DNA of 64,000 nucleotides, taken from NCBI GenBank assembly GCA_964598005.1, contig CAZRAL010000005.1:18516-82515 (forward strand), read 5' to 3'. Origin of the DNA: CAZRAL01 sp964598005. Lineage in GTDB: Bacteria > Pseudomonadota > Gammaproteobacteria > Burkholderiales > Usitatibacteraceae. Shown piece after piece: positions 26,765-36,755 of the stretch. The translations under genes were made by a program, and so were the position numbers. Numbering within the stretch: the first letter of the stretch is position 1; every line of letters starts with the position of its first letter. The notes under the pieces are model-generated. The model saw nothing but the letters and a program-made list of their open reading frames with translations. It was not told the DNA's origin and made no database searches.

Positions 26765-27547
26765 GTGATGCTGCCACCCGCCAAAAAAAGATTCGGCCAA
26801 CACTTTCTGACTGATCGCCACTATATTGCTCGTATCGTTAATGCCATTGCACCCGCAATGGACGATACGATGGTAGAGATCGGTCCCGGACCGGGCGCCC
26901 TGACCCTTCCGCTGCTCGCAAAATTGAAGCATCTACAGGCCATCGAAATCGATCGGGACCTTGCCGCATTCTTGCGGGCAAAATTTCCTGCGGAAAAACT
27001 CACGCTGCACGAAAGCGATGTACTGGAATTCGATTTTTCAAAAATGGGGCCGCGCTTCCGCGCCATCGGCAACCTGCCTTACAACATTTCCACGCCATTT
27101 TTATTTCATCTGGCAAAATTTGCCGACTGTTTGGTCGATGCGACCTTCATGCTACAAAAAGAAGTGGTTGAGCGTATGGTCGCCCAGCCCAATAGCGTAG
27201 CTTACGGACGATTATCGGTCATGCTGCAATACCGTTTTGAAATGGCCCACCTTTTTAATGTACCCCCAGGCGCATTTACCCCGCCACCGCAGGTCGATTC
27301 GGCCATCGTCCGTCTCGTGCCGTTGCCCGACAAGCGCCCCCGCGCCCAGAGCGACGCGCGCTTTGCAGCCATGGTGATGGCAGGGTTTGGTCAGCGGCGC
27401 AAGACCCTGGCCAATACACTCAAACCCTTTATGGCTACGAAAGACATTGAAGCGCTAGGCATCGATCCAAAGCGGCGAGCCGAAACGCTGGCGGTTGCTG
27501 AGTTCATCAAATTGGCGGATGCCCCTATGTCTTGCGTATTCAAGTGA
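26765..27547 (+). CDS. rsmA: 16S rRNA dimethyladenosine transferase RsmA (KsgA)
   Basis: The 260-residue enzyme dimethylates two adjacent adenines near the 3' end of 16S rRNA. It shows KKRFGQHFLTD, the SAM motif VEIGPGPGALTLPLL and the catalytic IGNLPYNISTPFL. The C-terminal helical domain (FGQRRKTLANTLK) is also intact. GTG at 26765 and ATG at 26768 are adjacent alternative starts. It is the last gene of the lptD operon; apaG, often next to it elsewhere, is at 14 kb here. Confidence 0.96.
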   Translation: MMLPPAKKRFGQHFLTDRHYIARIVNAIAPAMDDTMVEIGPGPGALTLPLLAKLKHLQAIEIDRDLAAFLRAKFPAEKLTLHESDVLEFDFSKMGPRFRAIGNLPYNISTPFLFHLAKFADCLVDATFMLQKEVVERMVAQPNSVAYGRLSVMLQYRFEMAHLFNVPPGAFTPPPQVDSAIVRLVPLPDKRPRAQSDARFAAMVMAGFGQRRKTLANTLKPFMATKDIEALGIDPKRRAETLAVAEFIKLADAPMSCVFK

Positions 27548-27588
27548 TCCGGTACCCCCGAAACATAGATATTGTGATTGGCACGTAA

Positions 27589-28371
27589 TTAACGCATCGG
27601 TGAAAAATAAACCACCGTGTCGTATTCGAAAGTGACACGATCATCGATCGCATATCGATCAAATAAGGCGGTCAGCTTTTTTATCACCGCTGGAAATTCG
27701 ACAGAATCGCGAGGCGGGCAATAAGAACTGGAGGCCACGCGACCGATGAATCCCTCCAGGTCGAAGTATTGAAAATTATCGAATTGCGCCTGTTCAAAAT
27801 CGCCACCGAAAAAAGCGCTAAGCGTGGCCTGGTTTTGCACGTTTTTATGCGAGACTTCCTGGTAATCGGTACCGAGGTTTTTAAGGAATTTTTCGTATTC
27901 GCGTAGAAAGGAGCTGCTTTCGGTGCGACGATCATTCCACAGCAATACGCACCAGCCTTCGGGTTTAAGGATGCGGATGAATTCCTCCCGAGTCCGCTCG
28001 CGATCGAACCAGTGAAAAGCCTGCGCTGCCAACACAAAATCCATCGCATGCCCAGGCAATCGTGTGGCTTCCGCTGTGCCGTCTAGACTTTTGAAGCGGC
28101 TATATTCGGCCAGCAGTTTTTCTGCTGCTTCGCGCATATCGCGATTGGGTTCCACGCCGATTACCGGGTTACCGTTATCCAGAAACAGCTGGCTGACAAT
28201 GCCGGTTCCCGAGCCGATATCGGCGATGATGCTATCGGGCGTAAGGTCACAGCGGGCAGCGAGCAAATCGAGAATTTCTTGCGGATATCGCGGCCGGTAT
28301 TGGATGTAGTCTGTTATCCGGTTGGAAAAGCGTGCAGTGGCCGGTATAGGCGTAGCGGGCATGGGTGGCAA
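27589..28371 (-). CDS. Class I SAM-dependent methyltransferase
   Basis: The 260-residue protein has the Rossmann methyltransferase motif I SIIADIGSGTGIVSQLFLDNG, an acidic motif II at VIGVEPNRDMREAAEK, and the Methyltransf_11-type segment DFVLAAQAFHWFDRERTREEF followed by LLWNDRR. This resembles trans-aconitate/ubiquinone-like small-molecule methyltransferases. Its substrate is unknown. It starts 1 bp after the SDR gene stop, so the two are a translationally coupled pair, and it converges on rsmA. Confidence 0.85.
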   Translation of the reverse strand: MPPMPATPIPATARFSNRITDYIQYRPRYPQEILDLLAARCDLTPDSIIADIGSGTGIVSQLFLDNGNPVIGVEPNRDMREAAEKLLAEYSRFKSLDGTAEATRLPGHAMDFVLAAQAFHWFDRERTREEFIRILKPEGWCVLLWNDRRTESSSFLREYEKFLKNLGTDYQEVSHKNVQNQATLSAFFGGDFEQAQFDNFQYFDLEGFIGRVASSSYCPPRDSVEFPAVIKKLTALFDRYAIDDRVTFEYDTVVYFSPMR

Positions 28372-28372
28372 G

Positions 28373-29140
28373 TCAGGGTTGTTGAGTGCCGCGCGGTTTG
28401 CGTGGCATACGGGTAAAGACGGCGTCGTAAAGAAAATTGGGCGCTATGCGCAATAAACGGGCAGCAATGCCCATCGTCCAAGGAATAACGGTAAAGCTGG
28501 TTTTGGCGTCGATGGCGCGCGCGAAGCGTACGACCGCATCATCCACATCGATCAAAAAAGGCATTTTGAACCGGTTTACCGCTGTCATGGGTGTGCGGAT
28601 ATAACCGGGACAAATTGTGACCACCGAGATGCCACTTCCGCGCAGTTCCACACGCAGCGCTTCACAGTATTTGATGGTCGCGGCTTTTGAAGCTGAATAC
28701 GCCCCCCCTCCAGGTATGCCGCGAAATCCCGCCACGCTGGCAATGCCGACCAGCGTTCCCTTTTTTGCGGCACGCATCGGCTCAATAAAAGGCTGGAACG
28801 TTTTGACCATGCCCATGACGTTGATATCGAAAATTTCCTGGAAGGCTTGCAGATCGTCCTCGATTTCGGTCAAGGTTCCGCGCGAAATGCCGGCATTGGC
28901 GATAACGATGTCCGGTACACCAAAACGCAAAGTGAAATCCGCTGCGGCGGTTTTAAGCGCAGTCGTATCGCGCACATCACAGATATAAATGGCTGGTTTT
29001 GGGGAAAGTGTCTCTGCCATCTGGGTGAGCATATTGCCGCGGCGCGCAACCAGGCCGAGTTGATAGCCCTGTTGGGCGTAATGCCGTGCAAGCGATGCAC
29101 CGATGCCACTGGAAGCACCGGTGATAAAAATGGTTTTCAT
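28373..29140 (-). CDS. Short-chain dehydrogenase/reductase (SDR)
   Basis: The 255-residue oxidoreductase has the classical SDR motifs: TGASSGIGASLARH (cofactor), VIANAGISRG (NAG), a serine in GIASVAGFRG, and YSASKAATIKY (YxxxK). A C-terminal hydrophobic stretch suits membrane association. NADP(H) is likely because an arginine pair follows strand 2 (LVARRG). I chose the ATG at 29138-29140 behind AAGAAGACC rather than the TTG at 29164. It is coupled to the methyltransferase downstream. Confidence 0.87.
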   Translation of the reverse strand: MKTIFITGASSGIGASLARHYAQQGYQLGLVARRGNMLTQMAETLSPKPAIYICDVRDTTALKTAAADFTLRFGVPDIVIANAGISRGTLTEIEDDLQAFQEIFDINVMGMVKTFQPFIEPMRAAKKGTLVGIASVAGFRGIPGGGAYSASKAATIKYCEALRVELRGSGISVVTICPGYIRTPMTAVNRFKMPFLIDVDDAVVRFARAIDAKTSFTVIPWTMGIAARLLRIAPNFLYDAVFTRMPRKPRGTQQP

Positions 29141-29196
29141 GGGGGTCTTCTTTAGGGATATCAATGGATTTTAACGCTGGAACAAGCGACGGAGAG

Positions 29197-29235
29197 AAAT
29201 AAAAACGCCGGGGCGAACCCGGCGCTTTTGGTTTT
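29197..29235 (-). terminator. Terminator downstream of dsbA
   Basis: A GC-rich hairpin (CGCCGGG, loop TTCG, then CCCGGCG on the minus strand) is followed by TTTTTATTT. The other strand also has T runs, so it may act in both directions. It lies about 13 bp beyond the dsbA stop. Confidence 0.88.
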
Positions 29236-29247
29236 TTATATGTGTAC

Positions 29248-29904
29248 TTATTTTTTGGAGCGGGTAGCAGAAACAGGAGCTGGCGTTGCCTTGAGCGTTG
29301 CACGCGCTTCATTGATCAACCTGTCTACATTCCCAAATAGACGTTCCGCTCCATCAAGTTGCTCGAGTTTGTGTTTGCCCATGATAACGAGCATGGGGGT
29401 TGCGGTGATTTTATAATCCTCGGACATTTTGCGCGCGCGCTGGATCTTTGTTTGTACCGAAAAAGATTTCTGCACCTCTTCGTATTTTTTGGGATCAACG
29501 CCTTGCTTGGTCAACCACTGGTTTAGTGTGGCCGGATTGCCCAAAATTATATTTTCAGTATTGATGGCCTCGAAAACCTTATAGTGCAATTTGTCGAGCA
29601 GCGCCATTGCTTCCAGTGTATAAAAAATCTGGATGCTATCCACACCACGAATAGCAAAGGCTGCCGGTACACGGCGCACTTTCACATCAGCAGGCTGGCG
29701 TTTGATCCATTCCTCGAACTTCGGTTCGAGGTTAAAGCAGTGAATGCAGCCGTAGGCGAAAAACTCCAGCACTTCGATTTTGCCGTCGTTTTCCACCGGT
29801 TGCGGCGGATTGAGAGGGACGACATCGCGTGAATTCTGGGCCGAAACGGCAATGGCCATCGATAACATGACAAACGAAAAAACAAGAGATTTTAAAAGGC
29901 GCAT
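29248..29904 (-). CDS. dsbA: Thiol:disulfide interchange protein DsbA
   Basis: The 218-residue periplasmic oxidase has a signal peptide ending AVSA before QNSRDVV, the thioredoxin strand IEVLEFFAYGC, and cis-Pro in ITATPMLVI. The active site is CIHC rather than the common CPHC. It introduces disulfides into secreted proteins with DsbB, which is not in this window. It is followed by a strong terminator and preceded by a SPOR-domain gene 42 bp upstream, so co-transcription with argS-SPOR is plausible. Confidence 0.94.
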   Translation of the reverse strand: MRLLKSLVFSFVMLSMAIAVSAQNSRDVVPLNPPQPVENDGKIEVLEFFAYGCIHCFNLEPKFEEWIKRQPADVKVRRVPAAFAIRGVDSIQIFYTLEAMALLDKLHYKVFEAINTENIILGNPATLNQWLTKQGVDPKKYEEVQKSFSVQTKIQRARKMSEDYKITATPMLVIMGKHKLEQLDGAERLFGNVDRLINEARATLKATPAPVSATRSKK

Positions 29905-29946
29905 GACTTTTCCTCTAGGTCTGGGTAAGTTGTTATGGCAAAGCGA

Positions 29947-30627
29947 TCAGTTTCCATCGCTCGATTTGACAATCGATGCATCAATACCATTTTGAGACAA
30001 GACTACTTTTATTTTGTTCACCTCGTCCTGACTGCTATAAGGACCCAAGCGTACCCGATATAACGTGCCCTTGGGCTGTACGTTGACAGACTTGATGTGA
30101 GCCTCCAAACCGGCGAAGGCAATTTTGGCTTTCAGGTTCTCCGCGTCGGATTCATTATGAAAGGCGCCAGCTTGCAACATAAAGGTTTCTTTCGGGATAG
30201 CAACTGGGGGAGGAGAGGCAGTCGCAACAGATGCCGAAACATCTGGAACTTTTTTCTCGGGTAACGTTGTGGCAGGAGCGGTCTTAGCAGATGTCTTTGA
30301 AGCATTGTCCTTCCCTACTTTATCGCCCTGAAGGAGGTCATAGAACTCAAAGCGCGGTTTATCCGGGGTAGCCGCTGACTTGGCTTGGCCAATATCGGGC
30401 GTGGTTGATTCGAGCTTGGGCGGCGTAGTGGGTTGGTTTTTGGAAAGCGATTCGACCGGTTTTGTTTTTTCGACGAAGGGATTGGAGGATCGGTTCAGCC
30501 ATAATGCAACGCCCAAAGCTATGCAGATGCCCAGCAGCATGCCGATCATGATGCCGATAAACATCGGGTTCATACGGTTGCTGCTGTTTCGAGGTGGAGA
30601 AGATCTGTTTTCTCTGGACATATTCAC
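29947..30627 (-). CDS. SPOR-domain membrane protein
   Basis: The 226-residue protein has a short cytoplasmic N-terminus, one transmembrane helix (about residues 21-44, [20 protein letters not shown]) and a low-complexity Pro/Thr/Lys/Ala linker. A C-terminal SPOR domain follows ([21 protein letters not shown] to [18 protein letters not shown]), which binds denuded septal peptidoglycan. The layout is that of FtsN-like or DedD-like division proteins. It overlaps the argS stop by 4 bp, as in other betaproteobacteria. Calling it FtsN would be an inference from layout only. Confidence 0.88.
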   Translation of the reverse strand: MNMSRENRSSPPRNSSNRMNPMFIGIMIGMLLGICIALGVALWLNRSSNPFVEKTKPVESLSKNQPTTPPKLESTTPDIGQAKSAATPDKPRFEFYDLLQGDKVGKDNASKTSAKTAPATTLPEKKVPDVSASVATASPPPVAIPKETFMLQAGAFHNESDAENLKAKIAFAGLEAHIKSVNVQPKGTLYRVRLGPYSSQDEVNKIKVVLSQNGIDASIVKSSDGN

Positions 30628-32279
30628 ATTTTCTCCGGCGCATGGACACCAAGCAAGGTAAGGCCCGTCTGTAATACTTGACGGGTCGCGGTAATCAACC
30701 CAAGGCGGGCGAGTTTAAGGCTTTCGTCGTCCACCAGGAATTTCTCGGCATTGTAATAGCTATGCAGGCTTGCGGCCAGATCGCCAAGATAATTGCATAA
30801 CAAGTGTGGACTCAATTCTCGCGCTGCTGTTTCCAGACGCTCAGGAAAATCAGCCAGCAGCCGTAATAATTCGGATTCATGTTTATTCACCAGCGCCTCC
30901 AATGAAGCAGTGACCAGCGTGGCAGGATTACCGCCCCACTGTGCCAATACGCTGCAAATCCGCGCGTGAGCATACTGCACATAATAAACAGGGTTGTCTT
31001 CAGAGCGGCTTTTGGCCAGGTCGATATCGAAGGTGAGTTGTGAATCCGCCTTGCGCATGACGAAAAAATAACGGGTCGCATCGCAACCCACTTCATCGAT
31101 CAGATCGCGGAGCGTGACATAACCCCCAGCACGCTTGGAGATTTTTACTTCCTCGCCGCCACGCATGACGGTAATCATCTGGTGCAATACATAATCCGGA
31201 TAACCCGTGGGCACACCGATTTCCATCGCCTGTAATCCCGCACGTACTCGCGCCAGCGAACCGTGATGGTCGGCGCCTAACTCGGTGATAGCGCGGGTGA
31301 AGCCGCGTTCCCATTTGGTAACGTGATAGGCCACATCGGGCACAAAATAGGTACAGGCACCATCCGATTTACGCATAACGCGATCTTTGTCGTCGCCATA
31401 ATCAGTGGTCTTCAACCACAAGGCGCCCTCTTTTTCGTAGGTTTTACCGCGGCTCACCAGATGCTGAATGGTTTTTTCAACCAGCCCGTCGCTATACAAC
31501 GATGACTCGAGAAAATAGACGTCAAACTGAACTTTAAAGGCTTTAAGGTCGAGATCCTGTTCGTTGCGCAGTTCCGCGACTGCAAACTGGCGTATCGCCT
31601 CCAGGTCGTCGCCTGCTTTATCCTGCGAATGCACAAGCGCATAACGTGTCGCGATTTCACGGATGTATTCGCCGCGGTAGCCGTCTTCCGGAAAGGAGGC
31701 TTCAATCCCCATGCTTTCGCGCAAGCGTGCTTGCACCGAAAGTGCAAGATTGACGATTTGTGCGCCAGCATCGTTGTAATAGAATTCGCGGCTCACCGCA
31801 AAACCCTGTGCCTCGAGCAATCGGGCAAGCGTATCGCCAATCGCTGCGCCGCGCCCATGACCAACATGCAGTGGGCCAGTCGGATTGGCCGATACAAACT
31901 CAACCATAACTTTCTGGCCGGTGCCGGCCGCACTGCGGCCAAAATTTTCTCCCGCTGAAAAAATAGCCTTTACCACACGGGTTTCCGCTGCCTGCGACAG
32001 TCTTATATTGATAAAGCCCGGCCCGGCGATTTCCGGCGCGGCGGCCAGTAAATCCGAGGGGGGCAAGGCGGCTACCAGCGTGGCAGCAATATCGCGGGGC
32101 TTTTTGCCCAGCTTTTTAGCCAGTTGCAGGGCACTGTTTACGGCAAAGTGGCCATGCTCGGGATTTTTCGGTTTTTCGATTTCGATTTCGAAGTCCGCGC
32201 ATTCCGGAAATGCCTCGCACATAGCTTGGCGAAACAATTGTGCGACTGCGGCTTTATTATCGGTAAAAAATGCACTCAT
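30624..32279 (-). CDS. argS: Arginyl-tRNA synthetase
   Basis: The 551-residue class I synthetase contains the HIGH-type motif in [20 protein letters not shown] and a KMSKS-like [15 protein letters not shown]. An N-terminal Add-1 domain and the C-terminal DALR anticodon-binding domain are both of normal length. It charges tRNA-Arg and needs the tRNA for activation. It heads the operon argS-SPOR-dsbA. Confidence 0.97.
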   Translation of the reverse strand: MSAFFTDNKAAVAQLFRQAMCEAFPECADFEIEIEKPKNPEHGHFAVNSALQLAKKLGKKPRDIAATLVAALPPSDLLAAAPEIAGPGFINIRLSQAAETRVVKAIFSAGENFGRSAAGTGQKVMVEFVSANPTGPLHVGHGRGAAIGDTLARLLEAQGFAVSREFYYNDAGAQIVNLALSVQARLRESMGIEASFPEDGYRGEYIREIATRYALVHSQDKAGDDLEAIRQFAVAELRNEQDLDLKAFKVQFDVYFLESSLYSDGLVEKTIQHLVSRGKTYEKEGALWLKTTDYGDDKDRVMRKSDGACTYFVPDVAYHVTKWERGFTRAITELGADHHGSLARVRAGLQAMEIGVPTGYPDYVLHQMITVMRGGEEVKISKRAGGYVTLRDLIDEVGCDATRYFFVMRKADSQLTFDIDLAKSRSEDNPVYYVQYAHARICSVLAQWGGNPATLVTASLEALVNKHESELLRLLADFPERLETAARELSPHLLCNYLGDLAASLHSYYNAEKFLVDDESLKLARLGLITATRQVLQTGLTLLGVHAPEKM

Positions 32280-32376
32280 GGAGAATTCTTTATTCAGCCG
32301 ATCATTATAATGGACAGCTCAGGCCAGAAACGGGTATAAGACGGACATAAAAAGGACAACAATTTTCATCGCATCA

Positions 32377-34617
32377 TTAGATTTCGAGTGGATCGACATC
32401 GATTGACCAGCGTACCCGAGCCGGTATTTCGGCAGCCAGTTTTTCATGCCAGCGCGGCAGGAAGGCGTGCAGCGTCTGTCGTGAAGAGGCCTGTACCAGG
32501 ACTTGTAATCGGGTAAACCCGGCCTTGCGTTGCAGCGGTGCAGGTACCGGGTCATATACCACGACCGCTTCATTCAGCGCACGGCCTGCTTCGACCGCGT
32601 AAGCGCAATATTTTTTTACGGTCGCTTCTTGCTGGGCTTCGGCGCGCAGCAAAACGAGAAATGAATAAGGGGGTAGCGCTGCTTGTTGGCGCTCGGCAAG
32701 CTGAAGCGCGGCGAATTCGGCGTAATTTTGGGTGGCGATGCTCGCGTAGAGCGGATGGCTGGGGAAGCGGGTCTGAATTAATACTTCTCCGGGCCGGCCA
32801 GCGCGCCCGGCGCGTCCCGCGACCTGCACCAATTGTGAAAACAAACGTTCAGCTGCGCGAAAATCGGCAGAGAACAAGGCGCTGTCCGCATTCAAGATTC
32901 CGACCAGGCTTAGCGACGGAAAATCGTGTCCTTTGGCAAGCATCTGCGTGCCAATCAGAATATCGAGGTCGCCCCGTATCGCACGATCGAATATCGCCTC
33001 GGCGGAACCCCTTGGACGGGTGCTGTCGCGATCAATACGCGCGATTCGGGCATCGGCAAACAATGTTTCAATGGCATTTTCGATTCGTTGTGTGCCCTGG
33101 CCGGCCGGCTTCAGATCAGGATTTCCGCACGACGTACAAAAGGCAGGCACTGGCTCAACATGCCCGCAATGATGGCACTCTAGACGGGTACGGGATTGTG
33201 TGTGGCGCGGTTCGCCACGATGAAAAACCAGTCTGGCGCTGCAGCGCCGGCATTCCGGCATCCACGTACACTGCGTGCATACCAGCGCAGGCGCAAATCC
33301 GCGCCGATTGATAAACAGCAACGATTGTTCGCCGCGTGCAATGCGCTGCTTGATTGCGTTGATTAAACTTGTGGAAAGGCCTTCGTGCACTGTTTCTCGT
33401 GTGGTGTCGATGGTTCTAACTTGGGGCAATGCTGCTCCCGTAACCGCACGATTGGGCAAGGAAAGCAATTGATAGCGCCCGTTTTGCGCGTTGTACCAGC
33501 TTTCCAGCGAGGGGGTGGCAGAGCCCAGCACCACCGGGCAGTTGGCGAGCCTGGCGCGAAAAACCGCCACATCGCGTGCCGAATAGCGTAAACCCTCCTG
33601 CTGCTTAAAAGAAACATCGTGTTCTTCGTCAACAATGATCAATGCAAGCTGCGGCATCGGCGTGAATACCGCGAGGCGGGTGCCGAGCACGATGCGCGCA
33701 TGGCCGCTTTCCGCCTCCTGCCAGGCGCGCGCGCGGACATTCGGCGCGAGATTGCTATGCAGGATCACCAGCGGCACGCCGGCAAAGCGGCTGCGGAATA
33801 CCCGTTCTGTTTGCGGCGTAAGATTGATTTCCGGAATCAGCACCAGCACCTGTTTGCCCTGAGCAGTCAGCGGCGCGATGGCCTGTAGGTAGACTTCGGT
33901 TTTGCCGCTGCCGGTTATTCCCGCCAGCAATAGGGATTGGTAGCGACCTTGCGCTTCATTAATAGCGGAAACGGCAGCCTGCTGGGAAGGGTTGAGCGTT
34001 GCTGAAGGAAATGCAGGCTGTTGGATTGCGGCAGCCTGTTGCGCGAGAGCCCGGCGTATCCAGCCTTTTTCCATTAGTGTACGCAGCGCTGGCCATGCTT
34101 GGGGCCAGGCTTTTAAAATCTCGACTTCGGCCTGTGCGCCTTGTTGAATAAGCGTCAGTAAACGGCGCTGAACGATTGCGCGGGCAGGTAGTTGATCAAC
34201 GGGGATGGCCCTGCCAGCGTTGGTAACGACCCAGACAACATCTGCAAGCGTTTTTATCGCCCGCGGTGCGCGTAAATGTGGAGGCAACGCATTGAAAATG
34301 GTTTGGCCGATTGAATATTGATAGTAATCTGCGCAAAAACGGAACAGTGCCATATCGATGGGTTGTATGGCTGGCAGATCGCGATAAATATGCAGCACAT
34401 AACGTAACTTTTCTGGCGCGATCGCGCTTTTCGAGCCGATTTCTACGATAACCCCGATTTGTTTGCGCGGGCCAAAGGGCACATCGACCAATCGACCGAT
34501 ATCGGCTGGTTCGACATCGCTGGACAAAAAATCAAAAAGATTGCGACGGGGAACATCCAAAGCTACCCGCAAATAGCAGATAAAAGGCGGTTCGGCAGGA
34601 AAAACCCTCGTATTCAC
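32377..34617 (-). CDS. priA: Primosomal replication protein N' (helicase PriA)
   Basis: The 746-residue helicase restarts stalled replication forks. Motifs are ILLAGITGSGKTEVYLQ-like LLLAGITGSGKTEVYLQAI (Walker A), LIIVDEEHDVSFKQQ (DEEH) and VVLGSATPSLES. The zinc-binding cysteines appear as CTQCTWMPECRRC, CHHCGHVEP and CTSCG, and helicase motif VI as QVAGRAGRAGRPG. The start is a GTG at 34617. A 310-bp gap with DnaA-box-like sites precedes it. Antisense open frames across the gene are shadows of its GC-rich codons. Confidence 0.96.
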   Translation of the reverse strand: MNTRVFPAEPPFICYLRVALDVPRRNLFDFLSSDVEPADIGRLVDVPFGPRKQIGVIVEIGSKSAIAPEKLRYVLHIYRDLPAIQPIDMALFRFCADYYQYSIGQTIFNALPPHLRAPRAIKTLADVVWVVTNAGRAIPVDQLPARAIVQRRLLTLIQQGAQAEVEILKAWPQAWPALRTLMEKGWIRRALAQQAAAIQQPAFPSATLNPSQQAAVSAINEAQGRYQSLLLAGITGSGKTEVYLQAIAPLTAQGKQVLVLIPEINLTPQTERVFRSRFAGVPLVILHSNLAPNVRARAWQEAESGHARIVLGTRLAVFTPMPQLALIIVDEEHDVSFKQQEGLRYSARDVAVFRARLANCPVVLGSATPSLESWYNAQNGRYQLLSLPNRAVTGAALPQVRTIDTTRETVHEGLSTSLINAIKQRIARGEQSLLFINRRGFAPALVCTQCTWMPECRRCSARLVFHRGEPRHTQSRTRLECHHCGHVEPVPAFCTSCGNPDLKPAGQGTQRIENAIETLFADARIARIDRDSTRPRGSAEAIFDRAIRGDLDILIGTQMLAKGHDFPSLSLVGILNADSALFSADFRAAERLFSQLVQVAGRAGRAGRPGEVLIQTRFPSHPLYASIATQNYAEFAALQLAERQQAALPPYSFLVLLRAEAQQEATVKKYCAYAVEAGRALNEAVVVYDPVPAPLQRKAGFTRLQVLVQASSRQTLHAFLPRWHEKLAAEIPARVRWSIDVDPLEI

Positions 34618-34927
34618 GGGTGTTTCCAGGCTAAATCACGCTGGAAACCGCGCCATTATTTGAGGTAGGACACGTTACAGCCAGACTGTGGATAATTTTG
34701 TGTATAGTTCGCATTTTTTTAGAACACTTAAAAAAGCTAGCGGACAACGAACTAGGAATACCGCTTTGCAGCATAAATAAAAACCTTTAAAAACATAATA
34801 TTAGAATCATTTATGCCTGAAGCTATCGAAATCCTGTGAAAGATCGAGATGAGCAGAAATTCTGTGTATAAGCAAGCTACTTTTCTAAATTTTTTTGCCG
34901 AAAAAGCCTTGACAGTGGGGATTTTTT
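34618..34927. other. AT-rich intergenic region with DnaA-box-like sites (priA/hemE)
   Basis: This gene-free stretch has a perfect DnaA box TGTGGATAA (34687-34695), a near match TGTGTATAG (34699-34707) and TGTGTATAA (34863-34871), all in one orientation. Between them is an A/T-rich segment with an 8-bp inverted repeat GCATAAAT/ATTTATGC (34771-34778, 34809-34816). It could be a DnaA-titrating or regulatory region, or part of a replication origin. The surrounding genes do not switch strand here, which argues against the main origin. Confidence 0.5.
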
Positions 34928-35995
34928 TCAGCTTCTAACGCTGGCACGGCGTACGCTGTTAACAAGCAATAACACTTTATCGGGATCAGTGAATTGTGAA
35001 ATGCCATGCCCCAAGTTGAAAACATGCCCCGCCCCTGTTCCATAGGCATCAAGTACCGCACGGGCTTCACGCTCAATGGTCGCGGCATCGCCAAAAAGAA
35101 CGTGCGGATCGAGATTGCCCTGTAACGCCACTTTATGGCCGACACGCCGTCTGGCCTCGCCAATATCCACGGTCCAATCGAGGCCCAACGCATCGGCGCC
35201 AATTTCGGCCATTGCCTCCAGCCATAAACCACCGCCCTTGGTGAAAAAAATTCGTGGAACGATGCGCCCTTCATGCGACCGCATTAACTCTGCCATCACA
35301 CGTTGTGCATAGTGCAGCGAAAATTCCCGATACGCCGCAGCCGCCAGGGTGCCGCCCCAAGTATCGAAAAGCATGACCGTTTGCGCGCCAGCGGCAATCT
35401 GTGCATTGAGGTAACTAATGATGCTTTGGGTATTTTTTTCCAGAATCTCATGCAGCAAATCGGGCCGCTGGTAAAGCATGCTTTTAATCAGCCGGAAATC
35501 GTCCGAGCCGCCGCCTTCGATCATGTAACACGCCAGCGTGAATGGGCTACCGGAAAACCCGATCAATGGCACGCGACCGTTCAGCGCCCCGCGAATCTGC
35601 CGCGTCGCATCGAATACATATTGCAATTGCTGCAAGTCAACAACGGGCAGGCGCTTTACATCGGCTTCGGTACGAAGCGGTCGCTCAAACTTCGGCCCTT
35701 CGCCCTCAACGAAATAAAGCCCCAGTCCCATCGCGTCGGGAATCGTCAGGATGTCCGAAAACAAAATCGCTGCATCGAGCGGAAAACGCTCCAGTGGCTG
35801 TAGCGTCACCTCGGTGCAGTAATCGGGATTCTTCGCCAACCCCAGAAAACTGCCGGCTCTTTTACGGGTCGCGTTATATTCCGGCAAATAGCGGCCGGCC
35901 TGGCGCATGATCCAGATCGGCGTATAGGGTGTGGGTTCGCGCATCAACGCGCGCAGGAGGGTGTCGTTCTGAAGCGGCGGGGTAGTGGATAACAT
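34928..35995 (-). CDS. hemE: Uroporphyrinogen decarboxylase
   Basis: The 355-residue TIM-barrel enzyme decarboxylates uroporphyrinogen III to coproporphyrinogen III in heme synthesis. Both family signatures are present: [18 protein letters not shown] near the N-terminus and [18 protein letters not shown] in the middle. [19 protein letters not shown] lies near the C-terminus. It is upstream of priA in the same direction but separated by the 310-bp gap, so it probably has its own transcript end. Confidence 0.97.
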   Translation of the reverse strand: MLSTTPPLQNDTLLRALMREPTPYTPIWIMRQAGRYLPEYNATRKRAGSFLGLAKNPDYCTEVTLQPLERFPLDAAILFSDILTIPDAMGLGLYFVEGEGPKFERPLRTEADVKRLPVVDLQQLQYVFDATRQIRGALNGRVPLIGFSGSPFTLACYMIEGGGSDDFRLIKSMLYQRPDLLHEILEKNTQSIISYLNAQIAAGAQTVMLFDTWGGTLAAAAYREFSLHYAQRVMAELMRSHEGRIVPRIFFTKGGGLWLEAMAEIGADALGLDWTVDIGEARRRVGHKVALQGNLDPHVLFGDAATIEREARAVLDAYGTGAGHVFNLGHGISQFTDPDKVLLLVNSVRRASVRS

Positions 35996-36128
35996 GGCTG
36001 GATTTTATCAGCACCACACCATTTCTGAGAGAGGTTGAGATAACAACCAAGAAAAATAAAAACTAATGATGCAAGACACCAATTTATTTGTATGACTATC
36101 TGCCGATGAAATTATCAATTACCTATTG

Positions 36129-36755
36129 CTAGGGCGTTATTGGCAAAGTAAGTTTAAGTTCTTTCTCGTCCAATTCGCACATTGCAGGAAGTTGAATCGC
36201 GTCAAACAAAATATCGGGAAAAGCATTGTATTTATCAAAACATGCAAAAACTTCTTTTATTTTATCCGGGTCGCTAGGCAGATTTTTCATCAAAGAAAAA
36301 TAGAGTGGCAACTGAACGTATGCCTGTATAAAAGCGCTTCGAACTTTTGGTTCCAAATATACACAATTATTTACCAGCCAATTTTGGCACTTATTAGCGG
36401 CCTCATCTCTTTCTTCATCGGATCGACTCCATCCCAACTCGCGCCAATGTGTATATGCCTCTTGGTGGGTTTGCAAACGGCGATCAATTGAAGCCATTCT
36501 TAATTGATGGCGAGCTTTAAATTCTTCGACAAGCGTTGTGTACTGTATGCGAATTTCCTCAACTTTTTTTGTGATTGCTGCAATATCCTCTTTATCAGCA
36601 AGATTATTACCTTTCTTGGCAAAATATGAGGAAAAGCAACCCACACAAAAAGAGATTGCCATTAATACAATATATGCAAGTGCATTTTCTAAAGTTATCA
36701 AATTTATCTCCCAATTTAACTTGAAGGTTTTATGGACAGAATTCCAATCAACCAC
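36129..36755 (-). CDS. Hypothetical membrane-anchored coiled-coil protein
   Basis: The 208-residue product has a hydrophobic segment at about residues 25-45 (ALAYIVLMAISFCVGCFSSYF), followed by AKKGNNLADKEDIAAITKKVEEI, a motif I have seen in many otherwise unrelated single-pass hypothetical proteins, and then a helical soluble domain. The start GTG shares a base with the stop codon of the DUF547 gene, implying coupling. Base composition is clearly more AT-rich than its neighbours, suggesting later acquisition. Function unknown; an internal start at the hydrophobic segment cannot be excluded. Confidence 0.7.
   Translation of the reverse strand: MVDWNSVHKTFKLNWEINLITLENALAYIVLMAISFCVGCFSSYFAKKGNNLADKEDIAAITKKVEEIRIQYTTLVEEFKARHQLRMASIDRRLQTHQEAYTHWRELGWSRSDEERDEAANKCQNWLVNNCVYLEPKVRSAFIQAYVQLPLYFSLMKNLPSDPDKIKEVFACFDKYNAFPDILFDAIQLPAMCELDEKELKLTLPITP

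Noticed and set aside
32538..33311. 257-codon open frame antisense to priA
   Set aside because: It is a shadow of the GC-rich priA codons; the sense protein has all PriA motifs across this stretch.
34618..34927. Declaring the priA-hemE gap to be the chromosomal origin
   Set aside because: Only three boxes, no dnaA/gidA/rpmH neighbours, and genes on both sides run the same way. Kept as a lower-level finding.
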